From contig NZ_JAFEJA010000001.1 in the NCBI RefSeq assembly GCF_016919245.1, positions 5,667,501-5,731,500 of the forward strand: a stretch of 64,000 nucleotides of DNA, given 5' to 3'. Each line of letters opens with the position of its first letter. The first letter of the stretch is position 1. Of this stretch, positions 17,087-25,134 are shown one piece after another. Source of the stretch: Streptomyces zhihengii (lineage in GTDB: Bacteria > Actinomycetota > Actinomycetes > Streptomycetales > Streptomycetaceae). Position numbers and translations under genes: made by a program. The notes below the pieces were generated by a model. That model was not told where the DNA came from. It ran no database searches and was given only the letters and a program-made list of their open reading frames with translations.

Positions 17087-17172
17087 AGGAATTCTTTCTC
17101 CACTGTCAGAGGGTGCGGAATTGATCCGGCGCCACCGAGGGTGGCGACCAGCGCGTCAGACGACCCAGGCGC

Positions 17173-17427
17173 TTACTTGGCGACCTGGTGGTTGAGGATG
17201 TAGTCCGCGGCGTCGCCGACGGTCTTCAGGTTCTTGACGTCCTCGTCCGGGATCTTGACGTCGAAGCGCTCTTCGGCGGCGACGACGACCTCGACCATGG
17301 ACAGCGAGTCGACGTCCAGGTCGTCGGTGAAGGACTTGTCCAGCTGGACGTCCTCGACCGGGATGCCGGCGATCTCGTTGACGATCTCGGCGAGACCTTC
17401 GACGATCTCTTCCTGAGTGGCGGCCAT
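17173..17427 (-). CDS. acpP: Acyl carrier protein of fatty-acid synthesis
   Basis: This acidic 84-residue protein carries the growing acyl chain on a 4'-phosphopantetheine arm attached to Ser41 in the motif DDLDVDSLSMVEV. The flanking helices (EEIVEGLAEIVNEIAG and EDVKNLKTVGDAADYI) complete the four-helix fold. It is the third gene of the fab operon, between fabH and fabF. It begins with ATG at 17427, with GGAG in AAGGAGCG about 6 bases before. Confidence 0.97.
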   Translation of the reverse strand: MAATQEEIVEGLAEIVNEIAGIPVEDVQLDKSFTDDLDVDSLSMVEVVVAAEERFDVKIPDEDVKNLKTVGDAADYILNHQVAK

Positions 17428-17489
17428 GTTGGCGCTCCTTCGGTGTGTATCAGAGGGTGTGGCAGGGCCGTGCGGAGGTCCGACGGCGC

Positions 17490-18521
17490 CTAGGGGAGGG
17501 TAACGACCGTCGCGGCGTAGACGAGACCCGCCCCGAAGCCGATGACGAGCGCGGTGTCGCCGCTCTTCGCCTGTCCGGTCGCCAGGAGCCGCTCCATGGC
17601 GAGCGGGATCGAGGCGGCGGAGGTGTTGCCGGTTGTCTCGACGTCACGGGCGACCGTGACGTGCTCCGGCAGCTTCAGTGTCTTCACCATCGAGTCGATG
17701 ATCCGCATGTTGGCCTGGTGCGGGATGAAGACGTCCAGGTCGGCCGGCGCGATGCCGGCCGCGTCGAGCGCCTGCTGGGCGACCTTCGCCATCTCGAAGA
17801 CGGCCCAGCGGAAGACCGCCTGGCCCTCCTGCGTGATGGCGGGGAACTTGACCTCGCCCGCCTCGTTCAGCGGCAGCTTGGAGACGTCGCCCACGTGGAA
17901 GTCGTTCCACGGGACGGTCTGCTTGATGGTCTCGGACTTGTCGCCCTCCGAACCCCACACCGTGGGGCCGATGTGCGGCTCGTCCGAGGGGCCGACCACG
18001 ACCGCGCCCGCGCCGTCGCCGAACAGGAAGGCCGTGGCACGGTCCTCCAGGTCGGTCAGGTCGCTGAGCCGCTCGACGCCGATGACGAGGACGTACTCGG
18101 CGGAGCCCTCGACGATCATGCCCTTGGCGAGGGTCAGGCCGTAGCCGAAGCCCGCGCAGCCGGCCGAGATGTCGAAGGCGGCGGGCTTGCCCGCGCCCAC
18201 CTTGTCGGCGATCTCGGTGGCGACGGCGGGGGTCTGCTTGAAGTGGGACACCGTCGAGACGATCACGGCGCCGATCTGCTCGGCGGCGATGCCCGCGTCG
18301 GCGAGCGCCTTGCCCGACGCCTCGACCGACATCGCGGTCACGGTCTCCTCGGGGGAGGCCCAGTGACGGGTGGCGATGCCGGAGCGCGAGCGGATCCACT
18401 CGTCGGAGGAGTCGATCTTCTCGAGGATCACCTCGTTGGGCACCACACGGACGGGGCGGTAGCCGCCGACACCCATGATGCGCGCGTACGGGGCGCCCTT
18501 GCTGGGCTTGATCTTCGACAT
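17490..18521 (-). CDS. fabH: 3-oxoacyl-[ACP] synthase III (KASIII), initiation enzyme
   Basis: FabH starts fatty-acid synthesis by condensing a short acyl-CoA primer with malonyl-ACP; in Streptomyces it accepts branched primers. From ATG 18521 it has 343 residues with the catalytic triad Cys122 (SAGCAGFG), His268 (IPHQANMR) and Asn299 (TGNTSAAS). The frame continues open upstream into fabD, but MSKIKPSKG is the natural start, with AAGGGAGCC about 8 bases before. Only 17 bases separate it from the fabD stop. Confidence 0.96.
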   Translation of the reverse strand: MSKIKPSKGAPYARIMGVGGYRPVRVVPNEVILEKIDSSDEWIRSRSGIATRHWASPEETVTAMSVEASGKALADAGIAAEQIGAVIVSTVSHFKQTPAVATEIADKVGAGKPAAFDISAGCAGFGYGLTLAKGMIVEGSAEYVLVIGVERLSDLTDLEDRATAFLFGDGAGAVVVGPSDEPHIGPTVWGSEGDKSETIKQTVPWNDFHVGDVSKLPLNEAGEVKFPAITQEGQAVFRWAVFEMAKVAQQALDAAGIAPADLDVFIPHQANMRIIDSMVKTLKLPEHVTVARDVETTGNTSAASIPLAMERLLATGQAKSGDTALVIGFGAGLVYAATVVTLP

Positions 18522-18538
18522 GCTGTACGGCTCCCTTG

Positions 18539-19483
18539 TCAGACTGTGCCCGCGGGACCGGCGGCGTCGGCGGCACCGGTGGAGGCGAGCAGCGTGCGGG
18601 CCGCTTCGAGGTCGTCCGGAGTCTTGAGTGCGACCGTCCGGACGCCCGGCAGGGCACGCTTGGCGAGACCCGTGAGCGTACCGCCGGGGCAGACTTCGAG
18701 GAGCGCCGTGGCGCCGAGTTCCGTGAACGTCTCCATGCACAGGTCCCAGCGGACGGGGTTGGCGACCTGGCCGACGAGGCGGGCGATGACGTCCGCGCCG
18801 GAGGCGACGGTCCTCCCGTCCTTGTTGGAGACGTACGGCACGGCGGGGTCGGCCGGCGCGATGTCCCCGGCGGCCTTCTCCAGCGTGGTGACGGCGGACG
18901 CCATGTGGTGGGTGTGGAACGCGCCGGCCACCTTGAGCGGGACGACCCTGCGGACGCCCTCGGGCTTGTCCTCGGCGAGGGCGGCGAGCTGCTCCAGGGT
19001 GCCGGCGGCGACGATCTGGCCGGCGCCGTTGACGTTGGCCGGGGTCAGACCGAGCTTCTCCAGGTGGGCGATGCTCACGTCCGGGTCGCCCCCGAGCAGC
19101 GCCGACATGCCCGTCTCGGTGACCGCGGCGGCCTCGGCCATGGCCAGGCCCCGGGTGCGGACCAGGCGCAGGGCGGTCGTCTCGTCGATGACGCCGGCGA
19201 ACGCGGCCGCGGTGATCTCGCCGACGCTGTGGCCGGCGACGGCGCCGGGCGCGATGTCGCCGAGGGCGGCGGCGGACAGCAGTCCGGCGGCGACCAGCAG
19301 GGGCTGGGCGACCGCGGTGTCACGGATCTCGTCCGCGTCGGCCTTCGTGCCGTAGTGGGCGAGGTCGAGCTGGATGGCGTCGGACCAGGCGGCCACGCGG
19401 TCGGCGGCGCCGGGGAGTTCGAGCCAGGGGGTCAGGAAGCCGGGCGTCTGGGCGCCTTGGCCGGGAGCGACGAGTACGAGCAC
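18539..19483 (-). CDS. fabD: Malonyl-CoA:ACP transacylase
   Basis: FabD loads malonyl units onto AcpP and can also serve type II polyketide synthases. The 314-residue sequence opens VLVLVAPGQGAQTPGFL. It has the nucleophile Ser86 in GHSVGEI and the catalytic His190 in GAFHTHHM. GTG at 19483 gives the classical start; another GTG six bases upstream is possible. It is the first gene of the fab operon, whose promoter lies in the 89-bp gap and at the end of fasR. Confidence 0.95.
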   Translation of the reverse strand: MLVLVAPGQGAQTPGFLTPWLELPGAADRVAAWSDAIQLDLAHYGTKADADEIRDTAVAQPLLVAAGLLSAAALGDIAPGAVAGHSVGEITAAAFAGVIDETTALRLVRTRGLAMAEAAAVTETGMSALLGGDPDVSIAHLEKLGLTPANVNGAGQIVAAGTLEQLAALAEDKPEGVRRVVPLKVAGAFHTHHMASAVTTLEKAAGDIAPADPAVPYVSNKDGRTVASGADVIARLVGQVANPVRWDLCMETFTELGATALLEVCPGGTLTGLAKRALPGVRTVALKTPDDLEAARTLLASTGAADAAGPAGTV

Positions 19484-19569
19484 CCTCACACTCTCTCTTG
19501 CGGACGGCTCGGGACACCCGTGGGGACAGGGACCAAGAACCGTCGGGGGAATTGTCGGTGTCCCACAAA

Positions 19570-19598
19570 AGTCTAGGACTGGGGGTCCCCGTCGGCCA
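19570..19598 (-). promoter_or_regulatory. Candidate promoter of the fabD-fabH-acpP-fabF operon
   Basis: On the minus strand TAGACT (19570-19575) is a good -10 box, and its first three bases are the TAG stop codon of fasR. Seventeen bases upstream stands TGGCCG, a poor -35, which suits an activator-dependent promoter. FasR is known in S. coelicolor to bind and activate the fab promoter. The transcript would carry a leader of about 80 bases. Confidence 0.55.
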
Positions 19599-20757
19599 GA
19601 CGCCCCAGGATGAGGGCGATTCGCAGCGTGAACGCCGAGCGGACGTCCGAGGGGGACCATCCGGTGACGTCTGTCACACGTCGCAGCCGGTAGCGCACGG
19701 TGTTGGGGTGAACGAACAGCATCCGGGCCGCGCCCTCCAGGCTGCTCGCCTGCTCCAGATAGACACTGAGAGTTTCCAGCAGCGCGGAACCGGCCTCTTC
19801 CAGTGGTCTGTAGATCTCCTCCACCAACTGTTCGCGCGCCGCAGGGTCGGAGGCGATGGCGCGTTCCGGCAGGAGATCGTCCGCGAGCACGGGACGGGGG
19901 GCGTCCTGCCAGGCGGCGCACGCCTTGAGGCCCGCCGCGGCGGCCTGTGCGGAGCGGGTCGCGGCCAGCAGGTCCGGCACGACCGGGCCCGCGACCACGG
20001 GACCGGCGGCGTAGGGGCCGATCAGCGCCTTGGCGACGTGCAGGGGGTTGTCGTTGCCGCCGGCGATGACGACCAGCCGGTTGCCGAGGACCCCGGTGAG
20101 GACCTGGAGCTTGGCGTGCCGGGCGGCCCGGCGGATCGCCTCCACGGTCAGCTCGCTGTCGCCGTCGGGCGCGGTGCCGAGGATCACGCACACATGGTCG
20201 GGGGAGTTCCAGCCGAGGGCGGCGGCACGGGACACGGCGCCCTCGTCGGCCTCGCCCGACAGCACCGCGTTCACCACCAGCGACTCCAGGCGGGCGTCCC
20301 ACGCGCCCCGGGCCTCCGCCGCCTGCGCGTACACCTGCGCCGTGGCGAAGGCGATCTCCCGCGCGTAGACCAGCAGCGCCTCGCGCAGCACGGACTCGTC
20401 GCCGGGCGCGGCGACCTCCTCGATCGCCGCCTCCATGACCTCGATGGTGGTGCGCACCATCTCCACGGTCTGGCGCAGGGTGATCGCCCGGGTCAGCTCG
20501 CGCGGGGCGGTGCCGAAGACGTCGGTGGAGATCGCCTGCGGAGTCTCCGGGTGCCGGAACCACTCCGTGAAGGCGGCGATGCCGGCCTGGGCCACCAGCC
20601 CGATCCACGACCGGTTCTCCGGGGGCATGGCGCGGTACCACGGCAGCGACTCGTCCATGCGGGCGATCGCGTTGGCCGCGAGCCGGCCGGACGACTGCTC
20701 CAGGCGGCGGAGGGTCGCGGAGTGCGGATGGGAGGCGTTCGCAGGAGGTTCGGACAC
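19573..20757 (-). CDS. fasR: Fatty-acid synthesis activator FasR, PucR-type HTH
   Basis: The 394-residue protein has a helical N-terminal half, a GGDEF-like central region (residues about 190-270, degenerate), and a C-terminal PucR-type helix-turn-helix (YLEQASSLEGAARMLFVHPNTVRYRLRRV, here split by position near 335-365). In S. coelicolor the orthologue directly upstream of fabD (SCO2386, from memory) activates the fab operon, and location and sequence agree. It lies 89 bases upstream of fabD in the same direction. The start is ATG at 20757. Its stop codon is shared with the fab promoter -10 box. Confidence 0.93.
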   Translation of the reverse strand: MSEPPANASHPHSATLRRLEQSSGRLAANAIARMDESLPWYRAMPPENRSWIGLVAQAGIAAFTEWFRHPETPQAISTDVFGTAPRELTRAITLRQTVEMVRTTIEVMEAAIEEVAAPGDESVLREALLVYAREIAFATAQVYAQAAEARGAWDARLESLVVNAVLSGEADEGAVSRAAALGWNSPDHVCVILGTAPDGDSELTVEAIRRAARHAKLQVLTGVLGNRLVVIAGGNDNPLHVAKALIGPYAAGPVVAGPVVPDLLAATRSAQAAAAGLKACAAWQDAPRPVLADDLLPERAIASDPAAREQLVEEIYRPLEEAGSALLETLSVYLEQASSLEGAARMLFVHPNTVRYRLRRVTDVTGWSPSDVRSAFTLRIALILGRLADGDPQS

Positions 20758-20838
20758 GGGGACAAGAGTGCCTTATCAGGACGCGGGGTCCGAGTGCCGG
20801 GGTTCGGCGCGATCGTCCGCGCCGTGGCGCGCCCCGGC

Positions 20839-20844
20839 TACCGT
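20839..20844 (+). promoter_or_regulatory. -10 box TACCGT of the pirin gene, leaderless layout
   Basis: TACCGT lies 6 bases before the GTG start of the pirin gene, with no ribosome-binding sequence between. This is the common Streptomyces leaderless geometry. The -35 is weak. Confidence 0.45.
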
Positions 20845-20850
20845 GGACCC

Positions 20851-21522
20851 GTGACCGCACCCGTGACCTCCGTGCACCGCTCCGGCGACCGCTACCCCGG
20901 AGGCGACCCGGCGGCCGGGATCGAGTCGCTGCACGCGTTCTCGTTCGGCAGCCACTACGACCCGGACAATCTCCGCTTCGGCGCGATGCTCGCCTGCAAC
21001 GAGGAGCGCCTCGCGCCCGGCGCGGGCTTCGACGAGCACCCCCACAGCCACACCGAGATCGTCACCTGGGTCGTCGAGGGCGAGCTGACCCACCGGGACT
21101 CGGCCGGCCACTCCACCGTGGTGCGCCCCGGTGACGTCCAGCGGCTCAGCGCGGCCGGCGGCGTCCGCCATGTCGAGCGCAACGACGGCGACGGTCCGCT
21201 GGTGTTCGTGCAGATGTGGCTCGCCCCCAGGGACCCGGGCGGCGCGCCCGCGTACGAGGTCGTCCGGGGCATCGCGGACTCCACGCCGTACGCGCTTCCC
21301 GAGGCCGGGGCCCTGCTGCACGTCCGCCGCCTCGCCGCGGGGGAGCGGACGGCGGTGCCCGACGCCCCGCACGTCCACATCCATGTGGTGCGCGGCCGGG
21401 CCCTGCTGGACGGCGAGGAGCTGGCCGCCGGTGACGCGGCGCGGATCACCGGCGCGCGGGGGCAGGAGCTCGCCGCCGACGGCGGGCCGGCCGAGGTGCT
21501 GATGTGGGAGATGAACGGCTGA
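20851..21522 (+). CDS. Pirin-family bicupin protein
   Basis: This 223-residue protein has the N-terminal pirin cupin with the expected metal ligands: two His in FDEHPHSHTEIVTW, and the His of GGVRHVERND with Glu two residues on. The order EGELTHRDSAGHSTVVRPGDVQ is typical. A second, less conserved cupin follows (LLHVRRLAAGE, PHVHIHVVRG). Bacterial pirins include quercetin 2,3-dioxygenases (YhhW) and redox-sensing cofactors; which applies here cannot be told. GTG at 20851 fits the alignment and a leaderless promoter. The gene is divergent from fasR. Confidence 0.92.
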   Translation: MTAPVTSVHRSGDRYPGGDPAAGIESLHAFSFGSHYDPDNLRFGAMLACNEERLAPGAGFDEHPHSHTEIVTWVVEGELTHRDSAGHSTVVRPGDVQRLSAAGGVRHVERNDGDGPLVFVQMWLAPRDPGGAPAYEVVRGIADSTPYALPEAGALLHVRRLAAGERTAVPDAPHVHIHVVRGRALLDGEELAAGDAARITGARGQELAADGGPAEVLMWEMNG

Positions 21523-21544
21523 GGAGCCGGCCGGGCGAGGATCC

Positions 21545-22753
21545 TCAGTCCTGCCAGTAGAAGAGGAGATCGCCCGCACCGAGCGGTTTCCGGCTCCCGA
21601 AGAAGTAGACGCACAGGCCGGTGACGGTGACGTCGTCGACGGCGGGGTCGAACCAGCGGAACCCGGCGGCTTCGAGGGTCCGGCGGACGGCCGGGTCGGG
21701 GTCGTGGCAGGTGACGAAGCGCCCCAGGGTGCTGACCGACACCGGGAACTCGCCGCGCGGAAGCACCCAGTAGCTGCCCTCGCCCTGGTGGTTGTGCTCG
21801 CCGACGGACACCGGCGCCCCGTGCTCGAACCCCGCGCCGGTCAGGGCGGCCGCCGCGCGCCGGAGCTGATCGCGCACGTCGACGGGCGCGGGCGGCGCGG
21901 TGACGAGGGCCTCGATCCGCCAGCGCGGATCGCTCAGCCGCCGGCAGTCGGGCGCGTACGCGTGGACGATCGCGGCGCGCGTCTCCTCGTCCAGCCCGTC
22001 GACCTCGACGCGCGGGCGCCCGAGCCGTGTCCAGACCTCCCGGGCGGCGGAGGCGTCCTCGGTGAGGCGGTGGAGGGCGTACGCGGCCCACAGCGCCGCC
22101 TCGACGGGGGAGTCGGGGTCGGCGGCGCACGAGCGCAGCCGGTCCGCGTCGTCGGCGAGGGACGCGGCGAGGTGGGCGACCGCCCGGTCCGGATCGGCGA
22201 GGGCGCCGGTGACGTCCTCGCCCGCGCGGGCCCGCGTCCGCACCCGGACCATCCGGTCCTGCGGGCGCTTCTCGTCCAGCAGTGCCAGCACGGCGGCGGG
22301 GCCGTGGCGGGCGGCGAGGGCGTCGAGCCCGGCTTCGCCCGCCTCCCGGTTGCGGGCCCAGGGGTCGGCGGCCATCGCGGCCAGCCCGGGGACCGCGGAG
22401 AGGTCACCGAGCCGTCCGCGCGTCCGGAGCAGGGCGGCGGGCATGCCGGACGCCTTCTCGTCCCGCCGGTCCTCGTGGCGGACCCACGGCAGCAACTCCG
22501 GCCGGTCGCCCAGGACATCGAGCAGCGCGATCCGCACCTCGCCCGTGTCCCCGGTGTCCTTCACCCGCGCGATCAGCTCCGGGACGCACGCCTGAGGGAC
22601 GCGGCCTTCGAGGGCGTGCACGCAGTGGCGCCGCCGCCACCAGGGGTTGCCCCGGTCGGCCACGTACCGCGCGAGCAGCTCCGGGTCGAGGGCGCGCAGC
22701 GCGGGGAGGTCCTTGCCGGGGCCGAGCGGGAGCAGCTCGTCGATCGACGGCAT
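21545..22753 (-). CDS. HEAT-repeat-like protein of unknown function
   Basis: The 402-residue product consists of Ala/Arg/Leu helical pairs (WWRRRHCVHALEG, VRIALLDVLGDRPELL, LSAVPGLAAMAADPWARNREAGEAGLDALAARHG) that read as HEAT/PBS-type repeats over residues 30-270. A C-terminal globular part ends SRKPLGAGDLLFYWQD. No catalytic motif is visible; HEAT scaffolds usually bind proteins. ATG 22753 stands only four bases after the DUF397 stop codon, so it is probably co-translated with the XRE/DUF397 pair. It may be an added effector or partner of that switch, but the function is unknown. Confidence 0.75.
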   Translation of the reverse strand: MPSIDELLPLGPGKDLPALRALDPELLARYVADRGNPWWRRRHCVHALEGRVPQACVPELIARVKDTGDTGEVRIALLDVLGDRPELLPWVRHEDRRDEKASGMPAALLRTRGRLGDLSAVPGLAAMAADPWARNREAGEAGLDALAARHGPAAVLALLDEKRPQDRMVRVRTRARAGEDVTGALADPDRAVAHLAASLADDADRLRSCAADPDSPVEAALWAAYALHRLTEDASAAREVWTRLGRPRVEVDGLDEETRAAIVHAYAPDCRRLSDPRWRIEALVTAPPAPVDVRDQLRRAAAALTGAGFEHGAPVSVGEHNHQGEGSYWVLPRGEFPVSVSTLGRFVTCHDPDPAVRRTLEAAGFRWFDPAVDDVTVTGLCVYFFGSRKPLGAGDLLFYWQD

Positions 22754-22757
22754 ACGC

Positions 22758-23012
22758 CTAGCGGAGCCCGTCCACGAACGCCCGCCAGGCACCGGCGCCG
22801 ACGGTGACCACCGGGCCGTCCGGGCGCTTGCTGTCCCGCACGGGGACGGCGCCGGCGGGGCAGCCGTCGGCGACCTCGACGCAGTCGCCGCCGGTGGGGC
22901 CGCTATAGGTGGAGGTGCGCCAGGCGGCGCCGCCGGTGACGGTGCACTCGACGCACTCCCCGCCACTGGGTCCGCTGTACGTGGACTTACGCCACTGCGT
23001 CCTGTTCTCCAT
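22758..23012 (-). CDS. DUF397 protein with duplicated motif
   Basis: DUF397 proteins are small partners of WhiJ-type XRE regulators in Streptomyces development loci. This one has 84 residues, longer than the usual 60-65, because the core motif occurs twice: WRKSTYSGPSGGECVEC at 8-24 and WRTSTYSGPTGGDCVEV at about 32-48. Only the second is followed by the complete tail (VPVRDSKRPDGPVV, WRAFVDGLR). The gene starts inside the last 26 bases of the XRE gene, so the two are coupled. Confidence 0.9.
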   Translation of the reverse strand: MENRTQWRKSTYSGPSGGECVECTVTGGAAWRTSTYSGPTGGDCVEVADGCPAGAVPVRDSKRPDGPVVTVGAGAWRAFVDGLR

Positions 23013-23820
23013 AGTGCTCCTCCAATACGCGGGCGATCAGCGCCGCCGAATCCCTGACGGACAGGGCTGACGCCTGCAAGTGAGCGTAATGGAGGCTGGC
23101 TTCCTTGAAGGTCTCCGGGTTGGCCGTCATATGACCGGCGATCATGTCCTCGGTGTAGAAGATGTCCGCATGGTCGTCGAACCGCAACAGGGTGAACGCC
23201 CCTGCCAACGCTGGATGTTCACCTGCCGTGTAGGGCAGCACCTGGATGCGCATCCAGCGGTGAGCGCTGAACTCCAGCAGCCGGGCGAGCTGTTCGCGCA
23301 TCACTCCACGCCCGCCGATCGGCCGGTGGAGCACCGCCTCGTCCAGGACCACGCACGCCAGCGGCGGCTGCTCCCGTTCCAGGATGCGCTGGCGCTCCAT
23401 CCGGGCCGCGAGCAGACCCTCCAGGTCGTCCGGCATGCCCGTCGCCAGCACGGCCCGCGCGTACGCCTCCGTCTGGAGCAGCCCGTACACCAACTGCGCC
23501 TGGTAGGTGGAGATGTACGCCGCCGTCGCCTCCATCTCCGCGTACGGCTGGAACCAGTGCGGGAGCTGGCTGCGCAGCACCAGCCCGACGAGACGGGAGA
23601 ACATCCCGTCGGTGCCGAGCGCGGCGTCCACGCGTTCGGAGAAGTCGCGGGTGGGGACGCGTTTCGTCGTCTCGATCTGGCCGACGAGCGACCCGGTGCA
23701 GAAGATGATGTCGCCGAGCTGGCTCTGCTTGAGGCCGTGGGCCTCCCGCTGGCGGCGCAGCTCGTAGCCGTAGTAGTCGAGCGGGGACGCGCTCGGGTCG
23801 AGTGACAGGGCGTGGGCCAT
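22987..23820 (-). CDS. XRE-family regulator with DUF5753 domain (WhiJ/Scr1-like)
   Basis: Residues about 10-75 form an XRE helix-turn-helix (YYGYELRRQREAHGLKQSQLGDII, written here as one motif in two halves around residue 30), followed by a DUF5753 domain of about 190 residues (PHWFQPYAEMEATA, YQAQLVYGLLQTEAYARAVL). Such proteins pair with DUF397 partners, as in the whiJ and abaA-type loci that influence differentiation and antibiotic production. ATG 23820 has a clear GGAGGTG 5 bases upstream; the frame stays open further up but lacks a better site. It overlaps the DUF397 gene by 26 bases. Confidence 0.93.
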   Translation of the reverse strand: MAHALSLDPSASPLDYYGYELRRQREAHGLKQSQLGDIIFCTGSLVGQIETTKRVPTRDFSERVDAALGTDGMFSRLVGLVLRSQLPHWFQPYAEMEATAAYISTYQAQLVYGLLQTEAYARAVLATGMPDDLEGLLAARMERQRILEREQPPLACVVLDEAVLHRPIGGRGVMREQLARLLEFSAHRWMRIQVLPYTAGEHPALAGAFTLLRFDDHADIFYTEDMIAGHMTANPETFKEASLHYAHLQASALSVRDSAALIARVLEEHYGEQDAVA

Positions 23821-24008
23821 GTGGCACCTCCGGCCGCCAACGCCTCGCGGCGTTCGGTACGTTGCGCACCCAGCGTAGTCGTCCGGTCGCGCTCGGATGA
23901 CGGATTCGCGCTTCCGGGAGGTGCTGGGCAACCAACAGAGCGGCTGCCCGGTCCTCTCTGCGGACGCGCCCGGTGCGGGCGCGCCTCACAAGGAGAAGGG
24001 CGGACACG

Positions 24009-24743
24009 ATGGCGGTGTCACGGAGACTGTTCCTGGGAGGCTTCACGGCCGGGGCGGTGAGCGTCACGGCGGGTGCCGCGACTCCCGCCGCGGCGGCGGG
24101 AGGGCCGACGACCACGTTCGACGGGCCGGTGGTGGCGGAGTCGTACCGCGCCGACTCCACGGTCAACGCGGGCTTCTTCAAGACGACGTCGACGACCGCG
24201 CACGCGCTCACGGTCTACCAGGCGGGCACGTCCGGCGGCGGGGTCGCGCTGAACATCGTCTCGGACAACCCCGCCACCTCGGCGGTGTATCTGAAGGGCC
24301 GCGAGAAGGAGCACGGCACCCTGAAGATCACGCACATCGGCCACGGCGACGGGTCGGACCACAAGGCGTCCGGCCTCTCGATCGACCTGCGCACGCCCGG
24401 CACCGCCGCGCAGGGCATCTACGTGACCAACGGGGACGGGGTCCCGACCGCCGGCAACCTGATCTGCCTGCGCAACAACGGGCGGGACGACTTCGTCGTC
24501 AAGGGCAGCGGGCGGGTCGGCATCGGCATGGGCATCGGCGCCAACCCCTGGTCCCAGCTGCACGTCGTGCAGCAGGCGGGCACCGACTCCGCGCTGATGG
24601 CCGAGGGCGTGGTGCGGGTCGTCGACACGGCGGCCGTGCCCATGACCGTCGACTCGCGCGGGGGCGGCGCGCTCTACGCGGAGGGCGGCGCACTCAAGTG
24701 GCGCGGCTCCGACGGCACCGTCACCGAGATCGCCCCGGCCTGA
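24009..24743 (+). CDS. Tat-exported protein with tail-fibre-like motif
   Basis: A twin-arginine signal opens the protein (SRRLFLGGFTAGAVSVTAGAA), so it should be exported folded. The mature part (about 215 residues) is rich in Gly, Thr and Val with beta-strand rhythm. It contains GRVGIGMGIGANPWSQLHV, which resembles the VGIGTxxPxxxLHV motif of phage tail fibres and trimeric surface proteins, and ends DSRGGGALYAEGGALKWRG. No enzyme motif is visible. AAGGAG lies about 10 bases before ATG 24009. It is followed after 38 bases by a small coiled-coil gene. The function is unknown. Confidence 0.75.
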   Translation: MAVSRRLFLGGFTAGAVSVTAGAATPAAAAGGPTTTFDGPVVAESYRADSTVNAGFFKTTSTTAHALTVYQAGTSGGGVALNIVSDNPATSAVYLKGREKEHGTLKITHIGHGDGSDHKASGLSIDLRTPGTAAQGIYVTNGDGVPTAGNLICLRNNGRDDFVVKGSGRVGIGMGIGANPWSQLHVVQQAGTDSALMAEGVVRVVDTAAVPMTVDSRGGGALYAEGGALKWRGSDGTVTEIAPA

Positions 24744-24781
24744 ACCGGCCGCCGCACCAACGGAAAGGAGAGGAACCGGAG

Positions 24782-24943
24782 ATGGAACTGACGCCGGACG
24801 AACTCGTGTCGGAGTTCCGCGACGCGGTCACGGAGCTGTACTTCGCGCGCAAGCGCATCGCGCTCCTGGAGTCGGAGAACGCGGCACTGCGGGCCCGCCT
24901 CGCGGAGGCGGCCACGGGGGAGCGGGCGGACACGACCGCCTGA
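24782..24943 (+). CDS. 53-residue coiled-coil microprotein
   Basis: The short product starts MELTPDELVSEFRDAVTELY and continues with a Leu/Ile heptad pattern (FARKRIALLESENAALRARL), the signature of a short coiled coil. A strong GGAGAGGAA precedes the ATG by about 6 bases. It lies 38 bases after the Tat-exported protein gene and is probably co-transcribed. It has no signal peptide, so it remains inside the cell while its neighbour is exported. It could be a chaperone or an unrelated regulator. Confidence 0.65.
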   Translation: MELTPDELVSEFRDAVTELYFARKRIALLESENAALRARLAEAATGERADTTA

Positions 24944-25134
24944 ACGGGGCCGGGTGCGGCGGGCGCGGGGCCGCCGCACCCGGGCTCCCGGCGGACCGCC
25001 GTACCGCGGGGCCGGCGGCGCCCCTCCCTTACTCTGATCACCCGTTCGACGGTCGTGAGGCCGGAGCGCGGCGCGGGACGCCAGGAGGCGTCGGCCGCAC
25101 AGGGGCGGGACACGGACGGCCGGGGGGCTGTGTG

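Noticed and set aside
23897..24781. A plus-strand frame leading into the 53-residue gene from 23897
   Set aside because: It reads the Tat-exported gene out of frame; the strong ribosome site directly before 24782 and the coiled-coil pattern support the short gene only.
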